This document shows positions 16,650 to 25,123 of a DNA stretch of 64,000 bases, piece by piece (positions within the stretch are counted from its first letter, which is position 1; the number at the start of each line of letters is the position of its first letter). The translations under genes and the position numbers were made by a program. The notes below the pieces were generated by a model. The model was given only the letters and a program-made list of their open reading frames with translations. It did no database searches and was not told where the DNA came from. The stretch is from contig DAOKZI010000021.1 of NCBI GenBank assembly GCA_035325705.1, forward strand, positions 1 through 64,000. Reading direction: 5' to 3'. Source of the DNA: Ga0077536 sp035325705 (GTDB lineage: Bacteria; Pseudomonadota; Gammaproteobacteria; Ga0077536).

Positions 16650-17132
16650 ATGAATCGCTGGCTCCAAGCGCTGACTGTACAAGACCTGATCTCTGAAGCC
16701 CCGCAACTGTCCATTATGGAGCTCGGAGGGAAATACTCTCTAGAAGACATAGCTGATTTCGCCTCGGCGGAATCGCCCCCGGTTTTCGCCTCAATACCGC
16801 ATGACATCAAAGAAAGACTGCTGCGCGGCGAATTCTTCACCCGGGCACAACCAACTCAGTCGACAAAGCCGAGCAAAGCCTGGTGGCCACTCATAAGGGC
16901 AGAGTTTGACGATTTCCTCTGCACCGATAGCGAGAAGTACTTTGCACTCCGGGATAAGGTTCGTGCCGCGAGCGGGCACTCGGGAACCCTGATCATCAGC
17001 ACGATCTCTGCGGGCATTGCCGCCACCTTGGGATTTCAGTCAGCTGTAATCAGTAGCTTCGTCGCCATTTGCCTTTATGCTCCGTTGAAGTTCGGCAAAG
17101 AAGCGTACTGTCGTAGCCGCCATGAAACATAA
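16650..17132 (+). CDS. Gene-cassette ORF 1, unknown membrane protein
   Basis: The 160-residue product is not recognised. The N-terminal 110 residues look soluble (LQALTVQDLISEAPQLSIME). A hydrophobic C-terminal hairpin follows at about residues 113-147 (TLIISTISAGIAATLGFQSA and the segment after it), with a basic tail. Codon use is more AT-rich than in the flanking chromosome. The ATG lies 25 bases after the cassette's left end and the TAA at 17130 falls inside the R'' box of its attC site, the usual packing of integron cassettes. It would depend on an upstream promoter; none is obvious. Confidence 0.7.
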   Translation: MNRWLQALTVQDLISEAPQLSIMELGGKYSLEDIADFASAESPPVFASIPHDIKERLLRGEFFTRAQPTQSTKPSKAWWPLIRAEFDDFLCTDSEKYFALRDKVRAASGHSGTLIISTISAGIAATLGFQSAVISSFVAICLYAPLKFGKEAYCRSRHET

Positions 17133-17195
17133 CCAGCCGTTGGAGCGGACGCCTCCGCGCTGCGCTCTCCGGCGCCGCTCATCGGCACGTTAGAT
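17127..17195 (+). other. attC recombination site of cassette 1
   Basis: The 69-base site has R'' ACATAAC (17127-17133) and R' GTTAGAT (17189-17195, GTTRRRY). Between them an imperfect palindrome pairs AGCCGTTGGAGCGG with CCGCTCATCGGC, with an extrahelical base as attC sites require. The last six bases TTAGAT belong to cassette 2. It differs from the second attC at only a few positions outside the R boxes, as in resident arrays. Confidence 0.88.
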
Positions 17196-17344
17196 TGCAC
17201 CTAAAGGCCGAGCATGGACATCGCCTGCTTCGATGCCCGTCCGTTTGCGCCCTACTATCACGCCGGAGCAACCGCCGCCGCACGCTTTTCAAACGCTTGC
17301 CCACAGGCTTTAATCCTCAAAGGCCCACTGAGGAGGCAGCGGTT

Positions 17345-17803
17345 ATGACCATCAACAAACAAGACCGCCGAGGGTTTGTTAGATTGTGGCTAGTTCTGTC
17401 TGCGTGTTGGCTTCTTGCGGGAATCTACCCCGTGTTGTGGCGCCCTATCTCCCTGTCGATGGAGCGTTGCCAGCCTTCGATGCGCTTCATCTCAGGCACA
17501 TGTCAGCTTCCCCTCCCATCGATGTGGTCTAGGTGGCAACAAGACGACGCAAAGGTGGAGCTGGCACGGGCTGGCTGCGCCATTCGGGAATGTGACTGGC
17601 CGAATGACCTGATCTCCGATCCAACGGTATCGCAAGGGTCATCGTTGGGGGGGCATTTCTACGAGCCAAACGGAATAGCGCTTCTTTCTGTCTTCCTGCG
17701 CATTCTGGTGTGGATAGGGCCCACAATTGCGCTTCCGCTGGTCCTCTTAATGGGCGCACGCGCGGTCAACTGGGTACGCGCAGGATTTGGGCCTGAGCCG
17801 TGA
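17345..17803 (+). CDS. Gene-cassette ORF 2, unknown membrane protein
   Basis: The 152-residue protein has two membrane segments: RLWLVLSACWLLAGIYPVLW near residues 12-31 and LLSVFLRILVWIGPTIALPL near 115-134. Between them is a cysteine-containing loop (ERCQPSMRFISGTCQLP, CAIRECDWP) that probably faces the periplasm. I do not recognise the family. The start is the ATG at 17345 behind GAGGAGG; a longer reading from 17195 would include the cassette leader and is less likely. About 150 bases of leader separate it from the cassette's left end. Confidence 0.72.
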   Translation: MTINKQDRRGFVRLWLVLSACWLLAGIYPVLWRPISLSMERCQPSMRFISGTCQLPLPSMWSRWQQDDAKVELARAGCAIRECDWPNDLISDPTVSQGSSLGGHFYEPNGIALLSVFLRILVWIGPTIALPLVLLMGARAVNWVRAGFGPEP

Positions 17804-17844
17804 AGGAACCCGTCCGCAGCGCCGAATACGGCGGTGTGCGTACA

Positions 17845-17913
17845 ATCTAACCAGCCGTTGGAGCGGACGCCTCCGCGCTGCGCGCTCCGGCGCCGCTCAA
17901 CGGCACGTTAGGC
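17845..17913 (+). other. attC recombination site of cassette 2
   Basis: The 69-base site has R'' ATCTAAC (17845-17851) and R' GTTAGGC (17907-17913), both matching the attC consensus. R'' is the exact reverse complement of GTTAGAT at 17189-17195, the left end of the same cassette, which is the signature of an excisable circle. The inner palindrome pairs AGCCGTTGGAGCGG with CCGCTCAACGGC. Confidence 0.9.
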
Positions 17914-17923
17914 CGATAAACGC

Positions 17924-20900
17924 ATGGAGACAGGCGACGTTTTGAACGACCAACAAGCACATGATCCTCGAACGCAGAAGGTCGTTCGGCTTGTCAACTA
18001 TCTGCTAAGACTAGCGACCCTGCGCACAAAGCTGGTCCGCGACATTGCCGAATACCAGCAAGTGCTTTGGTTGTCGGACATTCCGCATGAGCGGGGATGC
18101 TTCACGCAGGCTTGGGGTCGTGATGAGGAACACGAACGGGACGAATGGCTGGAAGTGCAAAACAGGCGAGAGCCGGAATTGCCAACCGTGCCCCCTCCCT
18201 GCAAAGACTGGGTGAACCTATCGGCACTCCGAAACAAGGACGACTTGCCCGAACTCCTTCCGCAAATCACGCGACAAATCCAGAATCCCGATTGGCGCGA
18301 GGGAGCTGACCAGCCGGAAACCATACCCCACAGCGAACGTCTTGAGGAGCATCCAGAAACTCAACGAGCCTGGAAAACCTATGTCGAGAACAAGTGGTTG
18401 CCGTGGACGGAAGAACACAGTGCGTGGGAGAGGGTTCACAAGGTCTATTCCGCACTATTTGGTATCCACCAAGAGTTACTCCGGCTTGGCGAGGAGTACG
18501 AGCTCGTCCTTGGTCTGGGACTGCTGACATGGCAGACGCCAACCGGGCAATGCGCCCGACGACATTTGGTCGTCGCCGACGCCATTCTGGAGTTCGAGGC
18601 CCGCTTGGGCAAATTCACCGTCCGACCACATACCGAAGGTGCCAAGGTACGCCCGGAACTCGATATGCTGGACATCGAAGAGCAGCCGGCGCGCGCAGAG
18701 GAAACTGCGAAGGCTTCGCTCGCTTCAGCAGAAGACGATCCATGGGAGAAGGGGTGCGTTGAAGGTGTTCTTCAGTCTTTGGTGCATTCGATCAACTCAC
18801 AAGGAGATTATGACGGTTCGCTGGAAGCGAAAACCATCCGTGCTTCGGTAAAACCCATCGTGGAGTATGCCTCCGCCCTGATCCTGCGAAAGCGATCCGC
18901 CAAAGGCCTTACCGAAGCCTTGAAACGGATCAAGGAACAGATCGAGAACGGCGAAGCCATCCCCAGCGAATTTGCGGACCTTGCGGAAACCCGCTTGGCA
19001 GATGGCCGCGAGCCGCCTGACGTGCCGGAAGAGGTAGGTCCAGCATTTGATGCCGAGGTCTTCTTCCCCAAGCCCTCGAATAATGAGCAACGCCGGATTG
19101 TAGATAAGATTCGCGCGGCAAGCGGCGTGCTGGTCCAAGGACCGCCCGGCACCGGCAAATCCCACACTATCGCCAATCTGATCTGTCATCTGCTAGCCAC
19201 GGGGCAGCGCACACTCATCACGGCGAAAACACCACGAGCTCTTCAGGTTCTTGAAGGGCTTGTACCAGATGAGTTGCGCCCACTCTGCATCAATCTGCTT
19301 GGTAGCGGACTCGAAGAACGCCGCGCGCTCGAATCCAGTGTTGGCGGCATTCTCCGCAAGAATGGCGAATGGAACGAGAATCGCGCCACGCGTGAGTGCA
19401 CGGAGCTTGAAGGGTTCCTGCGAAAACTCCGTGAGGAGAAGGCCAAGGTCGCACGGCGGTTCCGCGACATCCGGGAATCCGAAACGCATACGCAATCCAT
19501 AGCGGAGGGAGCTTATCGCGGGACGGCGGCCAGAATCGCTGAAGCCATGAACCGCGACCGCGCTGCCTACGAGTGGTTCACGGATTCGGTTCCCTTGGAC
19601 AAAACTTGCAAAGTGTCCGGAACCGATATGGGAAGCGTTCTATCGGCCTTACGTCAATTCACGCCAGAGAAACGCAAAGAATTGGCCCTCGTGTGGCCCG
19701 AGGCGCTGCCATCCCCTGAGCGCTTTATCAATCTCGTAGGGAATGAGATAAGCGCGAATGAAGAAGAGCAGAACTCAGCCCACGGGGCCGACGAGCGTAT
19801 GGCCGATTTGTTGGCGAGAGACAACCCTCCGGTCATCGAGGCGATTCGTGACGCCTTTACAGCTTTCCGGGACACTCGCAGGAGGTTTTTCGCAACGCCG
19901 TATTCATGGATGAACGATGCTTTGCGCGATATCTTGGGTGGCAATTCATCCTTGTGGCATCAACTTCTACGTGTTACAGGAGAGGTTATTGCGTCAATTG
20001 AAAGTCTCGCTGCGGTCGCCGACGAGACTCGAATCGAATGCCCCGAAACCACCGATATCAGATTGTTGTATGAAGATGCCCGTAGACTGAAAGAGCACAT
20101 GGAGAATGGCGGGAATTTGGGTTGGGGTATCATCCGGCCCAAACCAGTGAAAGAGCGGCTCTACGTCATAAAGTCCGTGAAGATAAGTGGGCGCCCATGC
20201 TCCGCCGCCGAAGATTTCTCAACCCTTGCTGATGTTCTGTATGTCCGCATTGAATGCGAGAAGGCATGGGGCTTCTGGAAGCGGAAAGCTGAAAAGGTGG
20301 AAGGACCGTACAGTCTCCAGCTGACCGCTCTAAAATCGTTGCGCGATGCGCTCGGAAGCGCCTTGGCTCTCGAAGAACGCGTTGCCTTATGCCGTGAAGC
20401 GCTTAAGCAATGTCCCGGCATAGATGAACCACTATGGACTGACGATTCTGAGATTGAAGGGGTCATCTCATCGTGTCGCCTTGCATTGGCTCGTATCCGC
20501 AAGCGGCGTGCCGTCGATGAAATCCAAAGCGTTGAGGCTCCGATTTCTCGCATGGCTGCCAGGAGCGGCGCACATCCGGTGACAAGCGATTTGATGAGCG
20601 CCATTCGTGGCCGCAACTCGGATAAATTCGCACAGTGCGTGGGTACGATTCAGGACATGGAGAAGCAGCGTCAGCGCCTTCAGAAGGTCGACGAATACCT
20701 CTCGAAATTGCGCCATTTGCTTCCGCAGCTCACGAAGTCCTTGGAAGAGACCTGCAACGAGCCATATTGGGAAGAACGAGTCCAGCGCATCACTGATGCC
20801 TGGCGTTGGGCGCAGGCGCGGTACTGGATCGAGGAATACATCCGTCGGGAAGACGTTCCGGCGCTTGCCAAGCGCGCCAAGCAGATCGAGGGCGAGATAA

Positions 20901-22825
20901 ACAGCATCATCGCGAAGCTTGCCGCGCTTCACGCCTGGTCGTTCTGCTTCTCCCGGCTCAAGGAAGACCATCGGCGTCACATGGAAGCCTGGCAACAGTC
21001 CATGCGGCGACTTGGCAAAGGGACTGGTAAACACGCCCCACGTCACCGGCGCGAGGCTCAGGCGCACCTGAATGCGTGCCGCGAGGCGGTCCCTGCATGG
21101 GTAATGCCACTACACCGCGTCTGGGATACGGTGTATCCCGCGCCCGGCATGTTCGATGTGATTATTGTTGACGAGGCTTCGCAATGCGGAGTCGAGGCGC
21201 TCCCTCTGTTCTATCTCGGCAAAAAGATACTGATTGTTGGTGACGACAGGCAGATCAGCCCGGATGCTGTAGGTTTGTCTCGCGACTCCGTGCATCGCCT
21301 GATGGAAGAGTTTCTTCACGATTTCAGATTCAAGTCGTCCTTCGATATTGAGAGCAGCTTCTTCGACCATGGGAAACTTCGTTACGGCACGCAGAGAATC
21401 ACCCTTCGCGAGCACTTCCGTTGCATGCCGGAAATCATCCGTTTCAGCAACGACCTGTGCTACTCGGATACGCCACTGATTCCTTTGAGGCAGTACGGTC
21501 CAGACCGGTTGCCTCCACTTGATCATGTCTTTGTGAGTGAAGGGTATCGCGAAGGCTCGAATAATCGCGCGATCAATCGCCCGGAGGCCGAAGCCATCGT
21601 TGAGAGGATCTTAGAACTCTGCAGCGACAGCCGTTACGATGGCAAGACGATGGGGGTGGTGGTGCTTCAAGGCGAAGCACAAGCTGCTTTGGTCGAGAAT
21701 CAATTGCTTGAACGGTTAGGTGCCGAGGAAATGGAGCGCCGCCGCCTGGTCTGCGGCAATCCCTACAGCTTTCAGGGAGACGAACGCGACATCATGTTCC
21801 TGTCGCTCGTTGCGGCGAGCAATGAGAGAATTGGGTCTCTCACAAAGGCGGCGGACGAGCGACGTTTCAATGTCGCGGCCAGTCGCGCCCGTGACATGAT
21901 GATACTTTTTCATTCTGTCACCTGTAATGATCTTAGCGCCTCGTGTCTTCGGCGCCAGTTGCTTCATTTCTTCGAGAACACGAAGCCTCAACAAATTGCC
22001 GGAATCGAGCGGGACGAGCTTGAACGGCGGGCGACGCAGGACAATCGGCGCGTTGTGAGCCCTCCGGCGCCATTTGAAAGTTGGTTCGAGATCGACGTTG
22101 CCTTGGAACTTCTTCGTAGGGATTTTACCGTGCTTGCCCAGCATGAAGTCGCGGGCAAACGGATTGATCTCGTGGTTGAAGGCGGCCAAGCGCGGCTCGC
22201 GATCGAATGCGATGGCGATAACTGGCATGGCGCTGACCGCTATGAAGACGACATGCAACGTCAGCGGCAATTAGAGCGCTGCGGTTGGGAATTCTTCCGC
22301 GTGAGAGAGTCAGCCTTCTATGCCAACAAAGAGGACGCACTTGCGGGGCTTTGGGGAGTGTTGGAGGAACGAGGCATTGTCCCGAGATCACAACGTGCAG
22401 ACCCATCCCGAGAGGCTAACTTGGGAGGAAAGGGGTGGCGCGCATCCTACATTGACCCTACTGCACATGACGGTGGCGACGGCGAGGGAGAGGGCGAGGG
22501 CGAGGGCGAGGATGAAAACTATTCGTCGGATGATTCGGAAAGTGACTTCACGCAATCAGGCCGTCGAGTAGAGGAGATAACCGCAACGGAGATACAGGAT
22601 GCTATTCTTAAAGCCTTATCGAAGTGCCCGAATCACTCCTGCACCTTGCATTCTCTTACCGCCCGCGTACTCAGAGAAGTCGGCGTGTTGACTCGTGGAA
22701 AGCCTCGTGAGGCCTTTGAAAGGCGCACTATGCGGTGTGTTAGCAATCTGGAAAAGCGTGGTCGTGTCGAGACTTACAAAGCAAAGAATCGGAGATTGAG
22801 ACTTATCCCTCAAGAAACGGCCTAA
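17924..22825 (+). CDS. Large SF1 helicase with C-terminal Vsr-like nuclease (cassette 3), putative defence protein
   Basis: The 1633-residue protein has an N-terminal unknown region (1-400), Walker A GPPGTGKSHT at 406-415, and a long helical insert. The second helicase half carries DEASQCG at 1083-1089, GDDRQ at 1106-1110, REHFRCMPE, a YSFQGDERDIMFLSL motif and RRFNVAASRARD from 1313. This set is that of UPF1-like AAA_11/AAA_12 helicases. Residues about 1385-1475 form a PD-(D/E)xK fold of the Vsr/MTES_1575 kind with Glu1389, RIDLVV (Asp1415) and IECDGD (Glu1428, Asp1430). An acidic low-complexity linker and a winged-helix-like tail (about 1540-1633) follow. Similar helicase-nuclease proteins occur in bacterial defence islands. 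The start lies 11 bases after the attC core, and the TAA falls in the R'' box of the next attC. Function is inferred. Confidence 0.85.
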   Translation: METGDVLNDQQAHDPRTQKVVRLVNYLLRLATLRTKLVRDIAEYQQVLWLSDIPHERGCFTQAWGRDEEHERDEWLEVQNRREPELPTVPPPCKDWVNLSALRNKDDLPELLPQITRQIQNPDWREGADQPETIPHSERLEEHPETQRAWKTYVENKWLPWTEEHSAWERVHKVYSALFGIHQELLRLGEEYELVLGLGLLTWQTPTGQCARRHLVVADAILEFEARLGKFTVRPHTEGAKVRPELDMLDIEEQPARAEETAKASLASAEDDPWEKGCVEGVLQSLVHSINSQGDYDGSLEAKTIRASVKPIVEYASALILRKRSAKGLTEALKRIKEQIENGEAIPSEFADLAETRLADGREPPDVPEEVGPAFDAEVFFPKPSNNEQRRIVDKIRAASGVLVQGPPGTGKSHTIANLICHLLATGQRTLITAKTPRALQVLEGLVPDELRPLCINLLGSGLEERRALESSVGGILRKNGEWNENRATRECTELEGFLRKLREEKAKVARRFRDIRESETHTQSIAEGAYRGTAARIAEAMNRDRAAYEWFTDSVPLDKTCKVSGTDMGSVLSALRQFTPEKRKELALVWPEALPSPERFINLVGNEISANEEEQNSAHGADERMADLLARDNPPVIEAIRDAFTAFRDTRRRFFATPYSWMNDALRDILGGNSSLWHQLLRVTGEVIASIESLAAVADETRIECPETTDIRLLYEDARRLKEHMENGGNLGWGIIRPKPVKERLYVIKSVKISGRPCSAAEDFSTLADVLYVRIECEKAWGFWKRKAEKVEGPYSLQLTALKSLRDALGSALALEERVALCREALKQCPGIDEPLWTDDSEIEGVISSCRLALARIRKRRAVDEIQSVEAPISRMAARSGAHPVTSDLMSAIRGRNSDKFAQCVGTIQDMEKQRQRLQKVDEYLSKLRHLLPQLTKSLEETCNEPYWEERVQRITDAWRWAQARYWIEEYIRREDVPALAKRAKQIEGEINSIIAKLAALHAWSFCFSRLKEDHRRHMEAWQQSMRRLGKGTGKHAPRHRREAQAHLNACREAVPAWVMPLHRVWDTVYPAPGMFDVIIVDEASQCGVEALPLFYLGKKILIVGDDRQISPDAVGLSRDSVHRLMEEFLHDFRFKSSFDIESSFFDHGKLRYGTQRITLREHFRCMPEIIRFSNDLCYSDTPLIPLRQYGPDRLPPLDHVFVSEGYREGSNNRAINRPEAEAIVERILELCSDSRYDGKTMGVVVLQGEAQAALVENQLLERLGAEEMERRRLVCGNPYSFQGDERDIMFLSLVAASNERIGSLTKAADERRFNVAASRARDMMILFHSVTCNDLSASCLRRQLLHFFENTKPQQIAGIERDELERRATQDNRRVVSPPAPFESWFEIDVALELLRRDFTVLAQHEVAGKRIDLVVEGGQARLAIECDGDNWHGADRYEDDMQRQRQLERCGWEFFRVRESAFYANKEDALAGLWGVLEERGIVPRSQRADPSREANLGGKGWRASYIDPTAHDGGDGEGEGEGEGEDENYSSDDSESDFTQSGRRVEEITATEIQDAILKALSKCPNHSCTLHSLTARVLREVGVLTRGKPREAFERRTMRCVSNLEKRGRVETYKAKNRRLRLIPQETA
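22479..22512 (+). repeat. Hexanucleotide tandem repeat in the helicase gene
   Basis: Near-perfect tandem copies of GAGGGC/GAGGGA encode a Gly-Glu run in the acidic linker between the nuclease and the C-terminal tail (around residue 1520). Six-base units keep the frame, so slippage would change linker length without breaking the protein. Confidence 0.75.
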
Positions 22826-22862
22826 CAACAGCATGCAGCGGACGGGATAGTTCCTTCGGTTT
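22820..22862 (+). other. Truncated attC site of cassette 3
   Basis: GCCTAAC at 22820-22826 is the exact reverse complement of GTTAGGC at 17907-17913, the left end of this cassette, so it is its R'' box. CAGCATGCAGCGGACG, a plausible L'' arm, follows. The 3' half (L' and R') is missing because IS3-type sequence starts near 22863. The site should no longer recombine. Confidence 0.78.
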
Positions 22863-22901
22863 AGTGGACACCCTGAACTAACGATTCAGGAATGTTCAAG
22901 A

Positions 22902-23104
22902 ATGCCAAAACCCGGCCCTAGAACGACCTACAAGTACAGCGACGAATTCAAGGCGACGGCGGTTCACCTGAGTCAGCTTCCAGGGGTTCAAATCCAAGAG
23001 GTAGCTGCCTCGCTTTACATTCATTCCTTCATGTTGTCTCGTTGGCGTGAGCAGGCACGAGAGGGTTTGATCGTGGCTCGCAAGGTCGAGATTGATAAAG
23101 CGAC
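22902..23104 (+). pseudogene. IS3 OrfA transposase, 5' part
   Basis: From the ATG at 22902 the frame encodes an IS3 OrfA helix-turn-helix protein (KYSDEFKATAVHLSQLPGVQ, then ASLYIHSFMLSRWREQAREG) and reaches KVEIDKAT, where the IS66 element enters. Read past 23104 it runs into intron sequence. Joined to 27458, the next residues AAELKALRKVKRDHERLK restore a normal OrfA. Confidence 0.8.
23097..23104 (+). repeat. Left 8-bp target-site duplication of IS66
   Basis: AAAGCGAC here and at 27450-27457 flank the IS66 element. Eight bases is the standard duplication length for the IS66 family. Confidence 0.85.
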
Positions 23105-23105
23105 G

Positions 23106-25039
23106 GTCGCGGTAGGGACGGCGATTGCTCGCCGCCCCCCGCACAGATCCGTACGTGCGGCACTCCCGCATACGGCTCCTGCCTCAAGTCATGACGCGAA
23201 GCGCTGATGCGGGTACGGGTGCAGTACTCGTGCCCGCGGAAGGTAACGATCGACCAGCACGGCGAACCGCGACCAGGGCATCCGTCCACGTTGACCACGC
23301 CGCCGCAGGGCATGCAACCACGCCCTGGTCACTTCCTTACGGAATGCGTCCAAGCGGTCGACATTGCCCGGTACAGCGTGGTAACTGAAGTAGCCTTGGA
23401 CCACACGACGCAGCCAAAGGCCAACCGTGTGGATTGGCTCGTGCATGCGACGCATCAGCGCCTGTCGAATCGCCTTGAGGCTGGCGCGCATCCGCTTTGC
23501 CGAAGTCAGCCGCTTCAGTTGGAACCAATCATTTGACCGGGACTTCCCACAGACGTGAGTGAACCCCAGGAAGTCGAATGTCGGCGGCTTGGGGAGCCCT
23601 TGCCGCGCACGCGCCTGGGCCGCGAAGCGACCGAACTGTAGCACACGCGTCTTGTCCTCGTTCAGCGTCAATCCGAACTGGGCGAATCGCTCCTTCAGGT
23701 CCTCAAGGAATCGGTCCACATCGGCCTTGCTCTCGAAGCCGAGGACGCTGTCGTCGGCGTACCGAACGATCATCACGTCGCCTCGGGCGTGTCGCCCACG
23801 CCATTGGTGCGTCCACAGGTCAAAGACGTAGTGCAGGTAAATGTTCGCCAGCAGCGGCGAGATCACCGCGCCTTGTGGCGTACCTACCCGTACGTCGATC
23901 TTCTGCCCATTTTCGACAACCCCGGCCGTGAGCCACTTGCGGATCAATCGCAAGACTCTTCTGTCGCCGATCCGGTGCTCGACGAAGCGCATCATCCAGC
24001 CGTGCTCGACAGTGTCGAAGAATGCCTTGATGTCTATGTCGAGCACCCAGTTCACGCGCTTCTTTTGCATGCCCACCACCACAGCGTCCAGCGCTTGATG
24101 CTGATTTCGCCCAGGGCGGAAGCCATATGAGAAGCCGAGGAAGTTCGCCTCGTAGATCGGGGTGAGCACCATCAACACAGCCTGCTGGACGATCTTGTCT
24201 TCCAGTGCCGCGATGCCAAGGGGACGCTGCTTGCCATCCGCCTTGGGGATGTACACCCTGCGTGAGGGTTGCGCCCGGTAGCGACCAGACTGCACCGCAT
24301 CCCACAGCTTGCCGACACGCTCGTCGAATCCTTCCTCGTACTCGCGCCACTTCACCCCATCGACGCCGGCCGCCGCATCGCGCTTCAATTGCTTGAAGCT
24401 GTCGCGCAGTAGCGTGGGCGTGACGTGGTGCAGCAGCGCCGTGAACCGCACCTCCTTGCCCGCAACCTTGGCGGCTCGGGCTGCTTCACGTACACCGTCG
24501 AGCCCCCTCGACGCGCGGGTCCGGCGCTGAGTCCGGGGCGCGGGAGGCGTTTCAGTGTTCCTCTTGGCTGCTCGCCTTCCCTCCCGGCCCTCCGCCTGCG
24601 CCGGTTTGGAGGCGGCGCCGTTGTTCGAGTTGTTCATCGGTACTACGCAAGCATCCGACTTCTCACCGGCTTGGATGTCGGGCGTACGGCCATCAGCCTT
24701 CCCCGACCCGCCCACCGCCCACTTCGCGGCGGGCGCCGACGAGATCTCACAGTTCCTGTTCGGAAAGCTTCTGCGCATGCTCAGGGTCTTCGACCGCGTG
24801 GGACTCGGTGAGGACTCGCGTGTAGCGCCCTCGCCAATGTGGCCTTCCGCTTCGCTTAACAGCGTCGGCGTCCCAGACTGCCTGATTTCGCGGCTCAATG
24901 GCTGGCCTGCGCTCGCCCCTGTCAACGCTTCGATGTCGCCCTCACGGGCGCTACCGCATGACTCGGGGTCAGGGCGGTTCGCTACTCCTTTCCTGTATCG
25001 AACTTTCATCGACTACTCTCCGACAGTCTCCTGTCGCAC
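23106..25039 (-). mobile_element. Group II intron, antisense to IS66
   Basis: On the minus strand the intron starts GTGCGACAGG at 25039 (GUGYG rule) and ends CCCTACCGCGAC at 23106 (AY rule), with a bulge-candidate A eight bases from the end. Domain V is the hairpin at 23144-23177 (GAGCCGTATGCGGG paired with GCACGTACGG). Domain VI lies at about 23113-23140. The maturase gene occupies domain IV. The boundaries are confirmed by the rejoined IS66 terminal repeat. Length is 1934 bases. Confidence 0.82.
23189..24637 (-). CDS. ltrA: Group II intron reverse transcriptase/maturase
   Basis: The 482-residue protein has the RT blocks with WVLDIDIKAFFDTVEH, GTPQGAVISPLLANIYL (252-268) and the catalytic YADD at 293-296, followed by FDFLGFTH and a maturase X domain near 370-440. 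No HNH endonuclease domain follows, so retrohoming would rely on nicked or single-stranded DNA. The start is set at MNNSNN (24637), where the family's alignable part begins; the frame stays open to 25009, but that stretch is the structured 5' part of the intron RNA. Confidence 0.9.
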   Translation of the reverse strand: MNNSNNGAASKPAQAEGREGRRAAKRNTETPPAPRTQRRTRASRGLDGVREAARAAKVAGKEVRFTALLHHVTPTLLRDSFKQLKRDAAAGVDGVKWREYEEGFDERVGKLWDAVQSGRYRAQPSRRVYIPKADGKQRPLGIAALEDKIVQQAVLMVLTPIYEANFLGFSYGFRPGRNQHQALDAVVVGMQKKRVNWVLDIDIKAFFDTVEHGWMMRFVEHRIGDRRVLRLIRKWLTAGVVENGQKIDVRVGTPQGAVISPLLANIYLHYVFDLWTHQWRGRHARGDVMIVRYADDSVLGFESKADVDRFLEDLKERFAQFGLTLNEDKTRVLQFGRFAAQARARQGLPKPPTFDFLGFTHVCGKSRSNDWFQLKRLTSAKRMRASLKAIRQALMRRMHEPIHTVGLWLRRVVQGYFSYHAVPGNVDRLDAFRKEVTRAWLHALRRRGQRGRMPWSRFAVLVDRYLPRARVLHPYPHQRFAS

Positions 25040-25123
25040 TAAGCGCTCCATAATCTCCGTGCTTCCGCCCGACTGTTTCTCCTGCGAGGGTGTGTCCTCC
25101 ATCAGCGCGGAGGGCATGCCCGG

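Noticed and set aside
23112..23113. Alternative 3' end of the group II intron at the CCCTAC
   Set aside because: Ending at CCGCGAC (23106) restores the IS66 terminal repeat after its first G and puts a branch-candidate A eight bases from the end; the alternative does neither.
25031..25040. IS66 left end and target duplication directly left of base 25040
   Set aside because: The eight bases there (CTGTCGCA) do not match AAAGCGAC at the right end. The matching copy is at 23097-23104, which shows that the intron lies inside IS66.
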